Source: an uncultured Acidobacteriaceae bacterium (lineage in GTDB: Bacteria; Acidobacteriota; Terriglobia; Terriglobales; Acidobacteriaceae). From it: a stretch of 64,000 nucleotides of DNA. Location: the NCBI GenBank assembly GCA_903911925.1, contig CAIWFH010000070.1, positions 1 to 64,000 on the forward strand, given 5' to 3'. Each line of letters opens with the position of its first letter. The stretch's first letter is position 1. Both the position numbers and the translations under genes were made by a program. The notes under the pieces are model-generated. The model saw only the letters and a program-made list of their open reading frames with translations. It searched no databases and had not been told where the DNA came from. Shown here piece by piece: positions 52,101-60,800 of this stretch.

Positions 52101-52887
52101 GGTCCTTGGTGCCGGACTTGGTGGTGAAGCTGATGGCGCCGCCAGCCAGTCTGCCGTATTCCGCAGACAGGTTGTTGGTCTCTACGCGAAATTCTGCGAT
52201 GGAGTCCTGGGTCGGGATGATTTCGATGTTGTGGTCATAAATGCCCCAGTTCGGAGCGCCATCGATGAAGACGTTGTTCTGGCCGGCCATGCCGCCGCCG
52301 ATCTGGTAGTTGCCCCAAGCGATCGGGTTAACACCAGTCGGGCTGCCCTGGGTCTGGCCCAGCGGAATCACTGAGGTGACCAGGGCGGTCAGGTTCATCG
52401 GGTTGCGGCCGTTGAGCGGCAGTTCGTTGGTCTCGCGGGTATCAACCACGGTGCCGAGGGCGACGGTGTCGGCCTCGATCAGGGGGCTGCTGGCGGTCAC
52501 TTCGACGGTCTCAGTCGAGGCGCCGACGGTGAGGGCAAGATCAACCTGGATTCTTGCATCGGTCTGGAGAACGATTCCAGCGCGCGAGAGCTGTTTGAAT
52601 CCTTCTTTTTGAACGACGATCTTGTAGGTGCCAACCGGGACTTCGACAAACTGATAGTAGCCAGAGTCGTTGGTCTTTGCGGTGAGCTTGGTGTTGGTGC
52701 CGGCGTTGATGAGCTGAACTGTGGTGTTACCCACAACCGCTCCCGTCGCGTCAGTGAGCGTACCGAGAATGGTGCCCATTGAAGTCTGAGCAGTCCCTGG
52801 AATGACAGCCATGCCGAGCATGACAGCCACCATCAGAGCGAGCAAACCGATGTGTCTAAAAGACCATCTTTTTGCACTTGTTTGCAT
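49102..52887 (-). CDS. Oar-like TonB-dependent receptor (1261 aa)
   Basis: A giant outer-membrane receptor typical of Acidobacteriota. A signal peptide ends near GTAQT; a carboxypeptidase-regulatory domain (about 38-120, LGTLTDATGAVVGNTTVQL) precedes the plug (LPLNGRNPMNLTALVTSV, GGAISFTTKSGTKDLHGGG) and a long barrel ending in FALRITF. Good start: AGGAGG before the ATG. No SusD-like partner is adjacent, as is usual for this group. The gene shares strand with a GH2 enzyme upstream, separated by about 500 bp with its own regulatory repeats, so oligosaccharide uptake is plausible. Confidence 0.9.
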   Translation of the reverse strand: MQTSAKRWSFRHIGLLALMVAVMLGMAVIPGTAQTSMGTILGTLTDATGAVVGNTTVQLINAGTNTKLTAKTNDSGYYQFVEVPVGTYKIVVQKEGFKQLSRAGIVLQTDARIQVDLALTVGASTETVEVTASSPLIEADTVALGTVVDTRETNELPLNGRNPMNLTALVTSVIPLGQTQGSPTGVNPIAWGNYQIGGGMAGQNNVFIDGAPNWGIYDHNIEIIPTQDSIAEFRVETNNLSAEYGRLAGGAISFTTKSGTKDLHGGGWEFIRNKVFNANTFFANQGGANFTPLARPAFTQNQYGFNLGGPVNIPHVYDGRKKTFWFFNWEGFNLRAGQTYTTNVPTTGVLPDSNGDSDISGWLHIDQDSVTHTDPYLYDPLTTCIDPNGCSDPNLGANYGDRLPIGWDVNGGGTGTPGDPNYGHFTTTQGQSNSINPTSLGYLKYVFPDPTNASAGLQNNYTYNASGGGNNYQEVTKIDHDISDKNHIMGRYTYWKNMSLPVDVFKPKSSGVCGNGACTETYHVHNFVLDDTATLSAKTILDVRLSYSRYSYDRLPAKPDFDVTQIGWPSVYGSAAIVEFPGTPSFSIPDFDPGTYGLFSGQGSDSRIFDRQDTYRIAGSLTRFFGNHTVKVGAEYNLAMFNYAQTNTSSGIWYWNNTFTQDNQTSTKDQGNDIASYLLGLPSSGSANYDAKSASRQIYPAFFAMDDWRATSKLTVHVGIRWEDNIPYTERHNWISSFDPTQKNEVLAAVGISAPGNITMTDSPSRNSRYAMDNDTKQWSPRTGISYRLAPNTVINAGYGLFWLPNDVTLAQNPGWDGDTAGGTPYTSALNSAGNPSGCATPSGVCSISTPYPLHDPMDAASAFIIMPAFRSKSDGSDLVNNNREPIDLNGTSVYKYQLNVLGNGPTETFPKNPFAYAQQWNFGVQQQLGKSTAIDVAYGGARGIHLPFGWLGENQMPDSYLAQGAALSAPIDNPYQAYVPLGNGLTAPTMDQGQAYRPYPEYTGLSQPADVGDSWYNALEVKLTKRFAQGASINVAYTFAKFESTTDTLNSWLESVSGPQDNNNLPGEKSLSSSDAPQRLVVAYVYDIPVGRGKALLPNISRAADYVIGGWGLQGMTVLMKGFPLGMGMNSNTNYGAGQRPDVVAGCKKNGSGPANTRKDMWFNPACFVSPGPFHYGNESRLDNSLEAPGMANWDLSVVKKFAIDKDGKLNLQFRAEFFNLFNRVQFGTPNTSIGNSSQGKIYGQLNQPRIAQFALRITF

Positions 52888-52960
52888 TGTGTCCTCCTGA
52901 ATAGTTGGAACATGTTGCGAATGCTTTACAGCTACTGCAGATCACTTAAAGGCGCGATAA

Positions 52961-52992
52961 AAAAAGCTCCGCGTAAACATTTACGGGAGCTT
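52961..52992 (-). terminator. Terminator-like hairpin upstream of the TonB receptor
   Basis: On the minus strand AAGCTCCCGTAAA pairs with TTTACGCGGAGCTT, followed by TTTTTTT. It either ends the GH2 transcript or attenuates the receptor gene, whose start is only about 75 bases further on. Confidence 0.6.
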
Positions 52993-53194
52993 CGAGATCG
53001 GCCGAAAAATGATCATTCTTTTTTGCGTTGCCATGAAAATGTTTTGAGCTTCCGAGAACATTTTCAAGCTGAGAGTCGAGAGGTCATTGCCATGAACGCA
53101 CAATTAACCTGATCCTCAACACAGGCGCGATTGTCTGAGCCTAAGGCATGGTTTGTCAAGGGGTTTTTTTGACCTGTTCCCGGGCGCAAACATC

Positions 53195-53241
53195 CGTCAA
53201 ATCATATGCTTAGCGGAGCCTGATACGTCAAACCATATGCT
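53195..53241. promoter_or_regulatory. Direct-repeat candidate operator
   Basis: CGTCAAATCATATGCT and CGTCAAACCATATGCT, one mismatch, exactly 31 bases apart. Spacing of three helical turns suits a dimeric or tandem regulator. Confidence 0.4.
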
Positions 53242-53392
53242 CTATTGGAGGGGGATAAACGGTTGGATTGACAGGGATTTCCCCCGTCAATTGCGCGGGG
53301 TTTTCCTCTGGAAAGGGCCCTCCCGCCGGAGAGGTTATGAAATTTGGGGACCAGTCCGGGGCCGGCGGGCAACCCCCCGCCCCGGAACGCCA

Positions 53393-56300
53393 TCACGGCT
53401 TGCCGATTACCACTATGGATTTGTTCCCAATCTGGACTCGATGGGTCCCCGAGGGGAGGTCCAGGGGGACCTTTACCGCGACCGTCCGGCTGGCCGGGAG
53501 GGATGCGCGAAAGGTGCGGGCGGTGCGGCCGTCGACGATGACCTCGACCGGCCACGTGGTAATGCGTGGGCCGTCCTGGCCCGTTTGCCGCAGCTCTGCG
53601 ATCAGTTGGATCTGGCCATTGCTTTCAGCGGAACTAAAACGGTCAACGACGAGTTGAAATGGCGCCGGCTTGTCTGCAGATGATATTGCGAACTCGCGGG
53701 GCAACACATTGAAGCCTTCGATTATGAGGCGGGGCATCGGGCGTGGCGGCAGCTCGCGAACAGCATCGCGGATCGAGACTGCAAGAAGACGCTCTTCGCC
53801 GGGAAGAAGTGTGAGAGCGTTGTCGCTCCAGAAGCTGGGCAGAATCTCGTTGCCTAACGCTCCACTAATGACTTCGACCCACACATGAACTGCCGGAACG
53901 CTGCCCCGGTTCACAACCCGCACGCTGTACCTGGTCTCGCCCGGAACGGCACGTTCCACTGCAACCACGCTGGCGGTTACAGTGACCGGAGCAAGATGCA
54001 GCATCTCTGGCCAGCGCTCGGCAACCTGGGTCCATGTAACCAGGCGATCTAGCTGCCGGCCTTGGTCATCGAGAAGGTCGAGCGCCAGAAAATGCAGCTT
54101 GCCGTCGGCGATGGCCGCGGGGGCCGGGCCCACGCTTGTGGTGGCGTCTGCCGTCGCAGTAAGGTCGTGGTTTTTCACTTCCTCGGTTGCGCCCTCGGCG
54201 GAAACAAGCGTCGCCTTGACATGAACGCGCAGGCTCTCAGGACGCGTGCTGACTACCTGGAGCGTGTGGTCGTCGGCGGCGTACTGAACATGGAGCGGCT
54301 GCGATGCCGACTTGACGGCGTAGTACGCGGCCGTGGGATGCAGGTACCAGTCGTAGAGCTGGTACATGCAATCGAGCCATGCTCCGTTCGTCATCCACAC
54401 CATGGTGCCGGGATTGCGCGGACGGTTCTTGTTGGCCGCCTCAAAAATGGCGCGATACGACTGGGCGCTGAGCAACTCCGACATGCCTGCAAAATCGGCC
54501 AGAGAAACCGGCGCGCCGATTGTTGAAGTAATGCGCGAAGTGAGCGACTTTGCGGGTAGTCCGTGTTCCAACAGAGCCGGAGTGGCCCACGAGCCATCCG
54601 CTGAAGGTTCACCGGAATCAGGCACCGCCTTCTCAATGCTGTTGATGCGCGGAAGCGACTCGAGGCCGATTTCGTTTTTGAAAATGAAGTCGGAGGCATG
54701 CGCGTACTGATCGAAATAGTAGAGAATGTCCTGCATGTCGTACGGCCCGAAACTGCGCATGCCCAGCGGCTCAACGGCCCACGGAGGCTCGGTGCTGGTG
54801 CTTGGAATCCACGGGCGCGTGCCGTCGAGCGCCGGCAGGATCTCATTCTGCAGGGCCATGCCGATGTCGGTCTGCATGGCAGACTCGTTGGTGCCGCACC
54901 ATGCCAGCAGCGACGTGCGGCCGCGCAGGCGCAGAATCGTGTCGCGCAAATTGGGCAGGTAAAGGTCCTTGTCGACCGGCGGAATGTCGGCCTCTTTCGC
55001 CTTCCATGCAGCTTCAAAAGAGCTGCGCGCAAGGTCTTGCCAAACCAGCAGCCCACGACGATCTGCTTCCTCGTAAAACACGTCGGGCAGCAGGATGCCG
55101 CCGCCCCACACGCGAACGACGGTGTGATTGCCTTCGGTCATCAGGCGCACCTGGTCGCGGTAGTTCTGCGCGTTCCAGGTAAGCAGAAAGTCCGGAACAA
55201 AAGACCCGCCTGCCATGCGGATGGGACGTCCATTGACGGTAAAGACGCGCGCTGCCTTGAGCGCCGGATACTTGTACGGGTCTTCCCCATCGGGCGTGGG
55301 AATGAGGGTGTGCGCAAACTCGGGCGGATTGTAGTAGGAGCCAATTTTGCGCACGCCAAATTGCGTAACCTGGCGATGACTCACAATGCCGCGAACGCGC
55401 GTCTCGATCATAAGAGTGTAAAGCGGCTGGCCGCCATATCCGTGAGGCCACCAGAGGCGCGGGGTCTTCATTAGCAAGGCTGGAAATTCCGCCGGGGTGA
55501 GGATGACTTCCCGCGGCGCGCCGGGCGGCACGTCAACATGTTTGGTGACCTGAATGGCGGCGCCGGTGAAACCCCGGGGCTTGATCTGGGCGACGATTTC
55601 GGTCGGCTGCGCAGAGGTTCCGGTGTTCTCAACCTGGAGGCGCAAGGTCACGGCCGCCTGCTTGCCGCCGGGCAATTCAACGTCGGTAAACGCCGCCGGA
55701 TCCCAGGCCGCCACCGGGCCGCTGGCCTCGATCCACACATGCTGCCAGATGCCCATGTTGCGATCGCGGGCCGTCGGCACCCAGTCCCAGCCAAGCGCGC
55801 TCATCTGGGTGACGTTCTGCTGGAATTTAGGATCGGTCCCCGGCCTGCGATTGCCGGGAATGCCTGCGTAGTCGACTGGAAAAATACGGACGGCCAGCGC
55901 GTTCTCTGCGCCGGGATGCACGACTTTGGTCACATTGAATCGAAACCTGCGGAACATGCCTACGGTTTCATTTTCGGTGGCTACCTCAGTGCCGTTGACC
56001 CACACGGCGGCGCGGTAGTTGATGCCGTCGAGGTGCAGCCAAATCACCTTGCCGGCCTGTGCCGCAGGGAGGCTGAATGTCTTGCGGAACCACCAGGGCT
56101 TGCTCCAGGGACTTCCGGGCACGGAGGCATCGGGGATGCGGTCGTTGTTTGTGCCGATATAGGGATCGGGGTAGACACCCTTCCGCACAAGCGCGCCAAG
56201 CACCGTGGTGGGAACGGTGGTGGCGTACCATCCCGCCGGCTTGAAACCGGCCATGGAGAAGCGCGCTCCGTTGTTGCCGGCCGCTGCCTCGTCGCGCAAT

Positions 56301-56476
56301 CGCCAACCATTGTGCAGTACCAAAGCGCCGGCAGGCACGCGATCAAGCGATTCAGAATCTATGGCTTGAAAACTCGCTGTGCCCTGAGCCCCGGCATGAA
56401 ACAGCGCCAGATGCGCGAGCGCGGAGACGGCGGCGATGCGCTTGATTCCATAGAAAAACCGCAGCTTCCGATTCAT
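53393..56476 (-). CDS. Secreted GH2 glycosidase, exo-glucosaminidase/mannosidase-like
   Basis: A 1027-residue GH2 enzyme. After a signal peptide (FYGIKRIAAVSALAHLALF) come a sugar-binding domain (WWFRKTFSLPAAQAGKVIWLHLDGINYRA in shorter form), two Ig-like domains and a TIM barrel with NGRPIRMAGGSFVPDFLL, VVRVWGGGILLPDVFYE, the candidate acid/base Glu in LLAWCGTNESAM and the nucleophile region FIFKNEIGLESLP. The layout matches exo-beta-D-glucosaminidase and mannosylglycoprotein endo-beta-mannosidase. The C-terminal 200 residues are extra beta domains. It shares strand with the TonB receptor at 49-53 kb and would release sugars outside the cell. Confidence 0.85.
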   Translation of the reverse strand: MNRKLRFFYGIKRIAAVSALAHLALFHAGAQGTASFQAIDSESLDRVPAGALVLHNGWRLRDEAAAGNNGARFSMAGFKPAGWYATTVPTTVLGALVRKGVYPDPYIGTNNDRIPDASVPGSPWSKPWWFRKTFSLPAAQAGKVIWLHLDGINYRAAVWVNGTEVATENETVGMFRRFRFNVTKVVHPGAENALAVRIFPVDYAGIPGNRRPGTDPKFQQNVTQMSALGWDWVPTARDRNMGIWQHVWIEASGPVAAWDPAAFTDVELPGGKQAAVTLRLQVENTGTSAQPTEIVAQIKPRGFTGAAIQVTKHVDVPPGAPREVILTPAEFPALLMKTPRLWWPHGYGGQPLYTLMIETRVRGIVSHRQVTQFGVRKIGSYYNPPEFAHTLIPTPDGEDPYKYPALKAARVFTVNGRPIRMAGGSFVPDFLLTWNAQNYRDQVRLMTEGNHTVVRVWGGGILLPDVFYEEADRRGLLVWQDLARSSFEAAWKAKEADIPPVDKDLYLPNLRDTILRLRGRTSLLAWCGTNESAMQTDIGMALQNEILPALDGTRPWIPSTSTEPPWAVEPLGMRSFGPYDMQDILYYFDQYAHASDFIFKNEIGLESLPRINSIEKAVPDSGEPSADGSWATPALLEHGLPAKSLTSRITSTIGAPVSLADFAGMSELLSAQSYRAIFEAANKNRPRNPGTMVWMTNGAWLDCMYQLYDWYLHPTAAYYAVKSASQPLHVQYAADDHTLQVVSTRPESLRVHVKATLVSAEGATEEVKNHDLTATADATTSVGPAPAAIADGKLHFLALDLLDDQGRQLDRLVTWTQVAERWPEMLHLAPVTVTASVVAVERAVPGETRYSVRVVNRGSVPAVHVWVEVISGALGNEILPSFWSDNALTLLPGEERLLAVSIRDAVRELPPRPMPRLIIEGFNVLPREFAISSADKPAPFQLVVDRFSSAESNGQIQLIAELRQTGQDGPRITTWPVEVIVDGRTARTFRASLPASRTVAVKVPLDLPSGTHRVQIGNKSIVVIGKP

Positions 56477-56788
56477 GAGTCTCCCGTTCCGGTTCTCCGA
56501 GGTGTGCCTGATTACATTTGAGGCAAGTTTGTATACGGCGACAACGAATGGATGTGTACCAATGCTATCCGGTTATTTTAGTGCCTCAATTCGGGGCCTG
56601 GTTTTCGTCACATTTTGCCGCGAGAGGTGCGCTAAAGCGCGGTGTGTTTCGTCTATTTCCGTGGGGAAGAGCCACCTTTGCCGACGATGCTGGAATGATT
56701 GAGTGGACAACTCCAACCGGGTGCGGGACAGTTCGCATCCAAGTGGGTGCGCGGGTGTTCGCCCGCGACAAAAGCTGAAGAATTTGAG
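56477..56788. other. Divergent promoter region
   Basis: About 310 bp between the GH2 gene and the divergent sigma-factor gene. It must contain both promoters; I see no repeat or clear operator. Confidence 0.4.
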
Positions 56789-57457
56789 ATGCAGGCCGAA
56801 CTCCAAGGCAGCCTTTGTGCAGTTCAGCAGACTCCCCGGGTCTGCGAGCAGAGCGATGAAACGCTCATGGAGCTTTTGCGGACTCAGGACTCGCAGGCCC
56901 TCGACGCCCTCTTCAGCCGATATGCGCGCCTGGTATACGGCATCGCCTTCAGCATTCTGCATGACTCCGGCGAGGCGGAAGAGGTAGTGCAGGAGAGCTT
57001 CTTTTATGTTTTCAGGAAGCCTTTTGCGTTTGAGCCATCCAAGGGGAGAGCGCGCGTGTGGATCGTTCAGGTTGCGTACAGCCGCGCCCGCGACCGCAAG
57101 GCGCACCTGACGCGCCGAGGATTCTATGTGCGCGCGGATATTGAGTCGCTGGGCCTTGAAGATACCCTGGCCGGCAAGAACGACGTGGAGAACGAGATCG
57201 GGGCCCGGCTCGACCTCAGGAAATTGCAGGGCGCATTCGATGATTTGAGCAGCGCCCAGCAGGAAACGCTGAAGCTGTACTATTTTGAAGGCATGGGCCT
57301 GCGAGAAATCAGCCAGCGGTTGAGTGAGCCCCTGGGCAACGTGAGACACCATTTCTACAGGGGTCTTGAGCGGCTTCGCAAGAACGCGCTAGTTGAAAGG
57401 TTGCAAAGTCATTCCAATGGAAAGAGTACGAAAGCAGAACGACCACAAGAGATTTGA
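56789..57457 (+). CDS. ECF-type RNA polymerase sigma factor
   Basis: A 222-residue extracytoplasmic-function sigma factor. Region 2 shows LDALFSRYARLVYGIAFSIL, GEAEEVVQESFFYVF (core-binding and -10 recognition); region 4 shows LSSAQQETLKLYYFEGMGLREISQRL then NVRHHFYRGLERLRK (the -35 helix-turn-helix). The start is a modest ATG; longer in-frame versions to 56699 have poor support. It overlaps the anti-sigma frame by 41 bases. The set sigma factor, zinc anti-sigma, TonB receptor suggests that it drives the receptor gene. Confidence 0.88.
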   Translation: MQAELQGSLCAVQQTPRVCEQSDETLMELLRTQDSQALDALFSRYARLVYGIAFSILHDSGEAEEVVQESFFYVFRKPFAFEPSKGRARVWIVQVAYSRARDRKAHLTRRGFYVRADIESLGLEDTLAGKNDVENEIGARLDLRKLQGAFDDLSSAQQETLKLYYFEGMGLREISQRLSEPLGNVRHHFYRGLERLRKNALVERLQSHSNGKSTKAERPQEI

Positions 57458-57722
57458 GAGACTGTGTGCCCTGGCGCTGACTGACTCATTGAGCATCAAG
57501 GAACGGCGCGACATCGAACTTCACTTGCAGGGCTGCGAAACGTGCCAGGCCAGGATTCAGGATTATTCTCAAATCGGAGAAGCGGGAATGGGGCTTGTGG
57601 CCGGATCTCTGGCTTTAACCGAAGCCGCAAAACATTGGGACGACCAAAAAGCGAGAGAGAAACTGGAGTCGTCCATCCTCGACAATGGCCCCGGCGGCGC
57701 GTCTAAAGGCAAGCTCGATTAA
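57417..57722 (+). CDS. Soluble zinc-binding anti-sigma factor
   Basis: A 101-residue protein with a zinc-type anti-sigma domain: HLQGCETCQARIQDY gives the HxxxCxxC motif, preceded by ALALTDSLSIKERRDIEL. Unlike RsiW or FecR-type proteins it has no membrane helix, so it should act in the cytoplasm, perhaps sensing redox or zinc state. I chose the internal ATG (MERVRK), which overlaps the sigma gene; an ATG at 57393 is an alternative. It probably holds the sigma factor inactive. Confidence 0.75.
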   Translation: MERVRKQNDHKRFERLCALALTDSLSIKERRDIELHLQGCETCQARIQDYSQIGEAGMGLVAGSLALTEAAKHWDDQKAREKLESSILDNGPGGASKGKLD

Positions 57723-57862
57723 TTCCCTTCCCGGTCACTCACAAATTTTCCGATTCAGCTTCCCTCCCGGTTGGTACAGAAGTTCCGCCTGCTCCGTATT
57801 TACCCCAGTGGGGTGTGCGCGGAATGGTGTGCGCCCTGCACAAAGTGTTTCCGGGAGGCCAA

Positions 57863-60800
57863 ATGTCAAATCAGAAAAGTACATCGCCAGGCCGGGTTCT
57901 TCTGCCCGGTCTTTTCAGCATCAGCGTGCTTGTGCTGCTGTTGTGCGCTGTTCCAGGCATGGCGCAGTCAACCTATGGATCCCTGACCGGGACGGTGGTG
58001 GATTCGAGCGGCGCGATAGAAGCAGGCGCAAACGTAACGCTCACCAACATTGGAACATCGGAGAAGCAGACCCAGACAACAGGCGACACCGGGCTGTATT
58101 CGTTTGTGAATCTCTATCCCGGGCAGTATCGCGTTACGGTTGACAAGGCTGGATTCAAGCGGACCGAACGCCAAAACGTAGTGATCCAGGTTCAACAGAC
58201 AACCCGCCTCGACGTTACGCTCTCAGTCGGCCAAGCCAATGAAACCGTCACCGTAACGGCAGAGGCTCCGCTGCTGCAAGCGGAGACCTCGTCGCTGGGC
58301 CAGGTGGTGGAAACGCGCAACGCGGATGAACTGCCGCTCAATGGCCGCAATGTCTTCTCGCTCGTAGAAGTCTCGCCTTCGGTGGTGATGCAGGGCCAGG
58401 CCGGCTCCGCGGCCACAACGGTGAACCCGTTTGCGTGGGGCAACTTCCAGATCGGCGGGTCGTTCGCCAATCAGAGCGCCGAGTACCTTGACGGCCAGCC
58501 GCTGAACATCGGTTACGTGACCCTGCCCATCCTCATCCCGACCCAGGACACGGTGGCCGAGTTTAAAGTGCAGACCAACAACATCGGCCCGGAGTGGGGC
58601 AAGGTTGCCGGCGGCGTGATGAACCTGAGCACCAAGGGCGGCACCAACAACTTCCATGGCGAGGCCTATGAGTACATCCGCAACAAGGTGCTCAATGCCA
58701 ACAACTGGTTCTCAAACTACCACGACCTGGGACGTCCTCCCTTTACTCAGAACCAATTTGGCGGCAACGCCGGGGGACGCATTTTCAGAGACAAGACCTT
58801 CTTCTTCGGCAGCTGGGAATCATTCCGCCTGCGCCAGGCACAAACCTATACCGGCACGGTTCCCACCCAGGACATTTATAACGAAATCGCGGCCAATGCC
58901 AATGGGAGTCCGACGGACGTGGATCTAAGCGCCGAGTACTCCCCCACCGTTTCCCAAATTCTGGACCCATGCGCAGGAAGCCCCGCGCCAGGCGGAGGTT
59001 GCACGCCAGGCGTGACGCCTCCCACCCCGACCGCATTTGCGGGTACAAGCGGCGGCAGCCCGAATGTCATTCCCGGCTCTCGAGTGAACGTCACAGCTGC
59101 CAAGCTGTTCATCAAGGCTTTTCCCGCGCCGACGGCAAACTTGACCGGCCTTACGAACAATTACGCTGCCAACTACGGCGCCGGCGGCAACCAGAACCAG
59201 GGCGTGGCCCGCGTCGATCAGAAGATCAGCGACAAGCAGCACATCTTCGGCCGCTACAGCTACTGGAACAACCTCAACCAACCCACCGACCCACTGGGCA
59301 CCGGTTACTGCCAGGATCGCTGCACCGAGATCATGACCACCTTCGCATTAGCCATCGGCTACAACTACGTGTTTACGCCGAACGTCATCGGCAACATCAA
59401 CCTTTCCGCCAGCCGGTTCAGATACAACCGCAACCTGATCAACCAGGCCTACGACCTATCGCAGATCGGTTGGCCGGCGACGTGGAATGGCGAGGTGCCC
59501 GACCCGGCCAGAACGCCGCCAACGCCTTTTATCGAGGGCTTTGTGGCCGATGTCATGTCGAGCCTGGGAGCGGGCAGCTTTATTCAAAATCGCGATGCTC
59601 AGGGCTGGTTCTCCCCAACACTAACCGTGGTGAAGGGACGCCATACCTTCCAGTTGGGATTCCAGTTCCAGTTGGACCAGGACGACTATACCCAGACCAA
59701 CACCGCCACCGGCACTTTCGGATTTAGCGGCAGCTATACCCAGCAAACCCTCAGCACGCCTGGCACGCCAACCGGCACGACCACCTACACCTACCCGCTG
59801 GCCGACTACATCCTGGGCTGGGCGCAGAACCCGATGAACATCACCAACCACTTCTACGGGGCGGCCCAGAACGTGAATTTCGTTGCGGCGCGCCAGTACG
59901 TTTACGGCGGTTACATCAACGACACCTATCACGCAACCAGCAAACTCACGCTGAACCTGGGCGTGCGCTACGATGTGCAGACCCCCTGGACAGAGCGCTA
60001 CGACCGGTTGGTGGACTTCAACCCCACCGAACCGAACCCCTTCGCGACGGCTGCCATGGGTGTTACGGTGCTGGGCAATGTGGACCTGGTTAATTCATCC
60101 GGCAACCCCAGCCGCGAAGCCCTGAACTTGAACCACAAAGGCGTTGCACCCCGCCTTGGCTTTGCATACAGCATCGATCCCAAGACCGTTATCCGCGGAG
60201 GCTATGGAGTGTTCTGGACGCCGATCGACACCCCGTGGGCCACTCACCCGCTGAACGATCCGACCAGTTCCGCGCAAACCAACTACACGGGAAACCAGGG
60301 CGATGCGCAGTATCCGGTTAACACCATAACCACGCCCTGGGCAGATTTCATTGAGCCTCCAGGGCGCGCCACCTGCGCTGCGGGTTCTTCAGGCACAGCG
60401 ACCAACTGCCCCACTGTCGGGGACCCCGCCGCTTCCGGAACCAATTACTCGCCTGTCGGCGCCTCAGAAGTCGGCTGGCAGCTTCAGGGAGCCACGGTTC
60501 CCGGGATCAACGTCCGCGACTACAAGTACGCGTACACACAGCAGTGGAATCTCGACATCCAGCGCACCCTTTGGGGCGGCTGGTTCGCCGACGTGGCGTA
60601 CGCGGCCAACAAGGGCACGCATCTTCCGCAGTATGCCCAGCAGGTGAACCAGCTTGCCGACAGCTACCTGGCGCAGGCCGCATCGCAGTACGACGCAAGC
60701 CTGCCCGACCCCAACGCGAACGTGGCTATTGCCCAATCGGTAACCAACCCGTTTGAAAATTACTCCTACCCGGGCAGCGTGATGGGGGCGCCGACAACCA

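Larger units (their letters stand above)
52888..53392 (-). promoter_or_regulatory. Control region of the TonB receptor
   Basis: A 505-bp gap without a gene. A terminator-like hairpin at 52964-52992 is followed on the minus strand by a T7 run. Upstream are two near-identical 16-base repeats, CGTCAAAYCATATGCT, at 53195-53210 and 53226-53241 (31-bp period), and a third CGTCAA within the inverted pair ATTGAC (53267-53272) / GTCAAT (53286-53291). Confidence 0.5.

Noticed and set aside
50050..52374. Long plus-strand frames opposite the TonB receptor
   Set aside because: They are shadows of the receptor gene, with Val/Ala/Gly/Arg-biased composition and no motifs.
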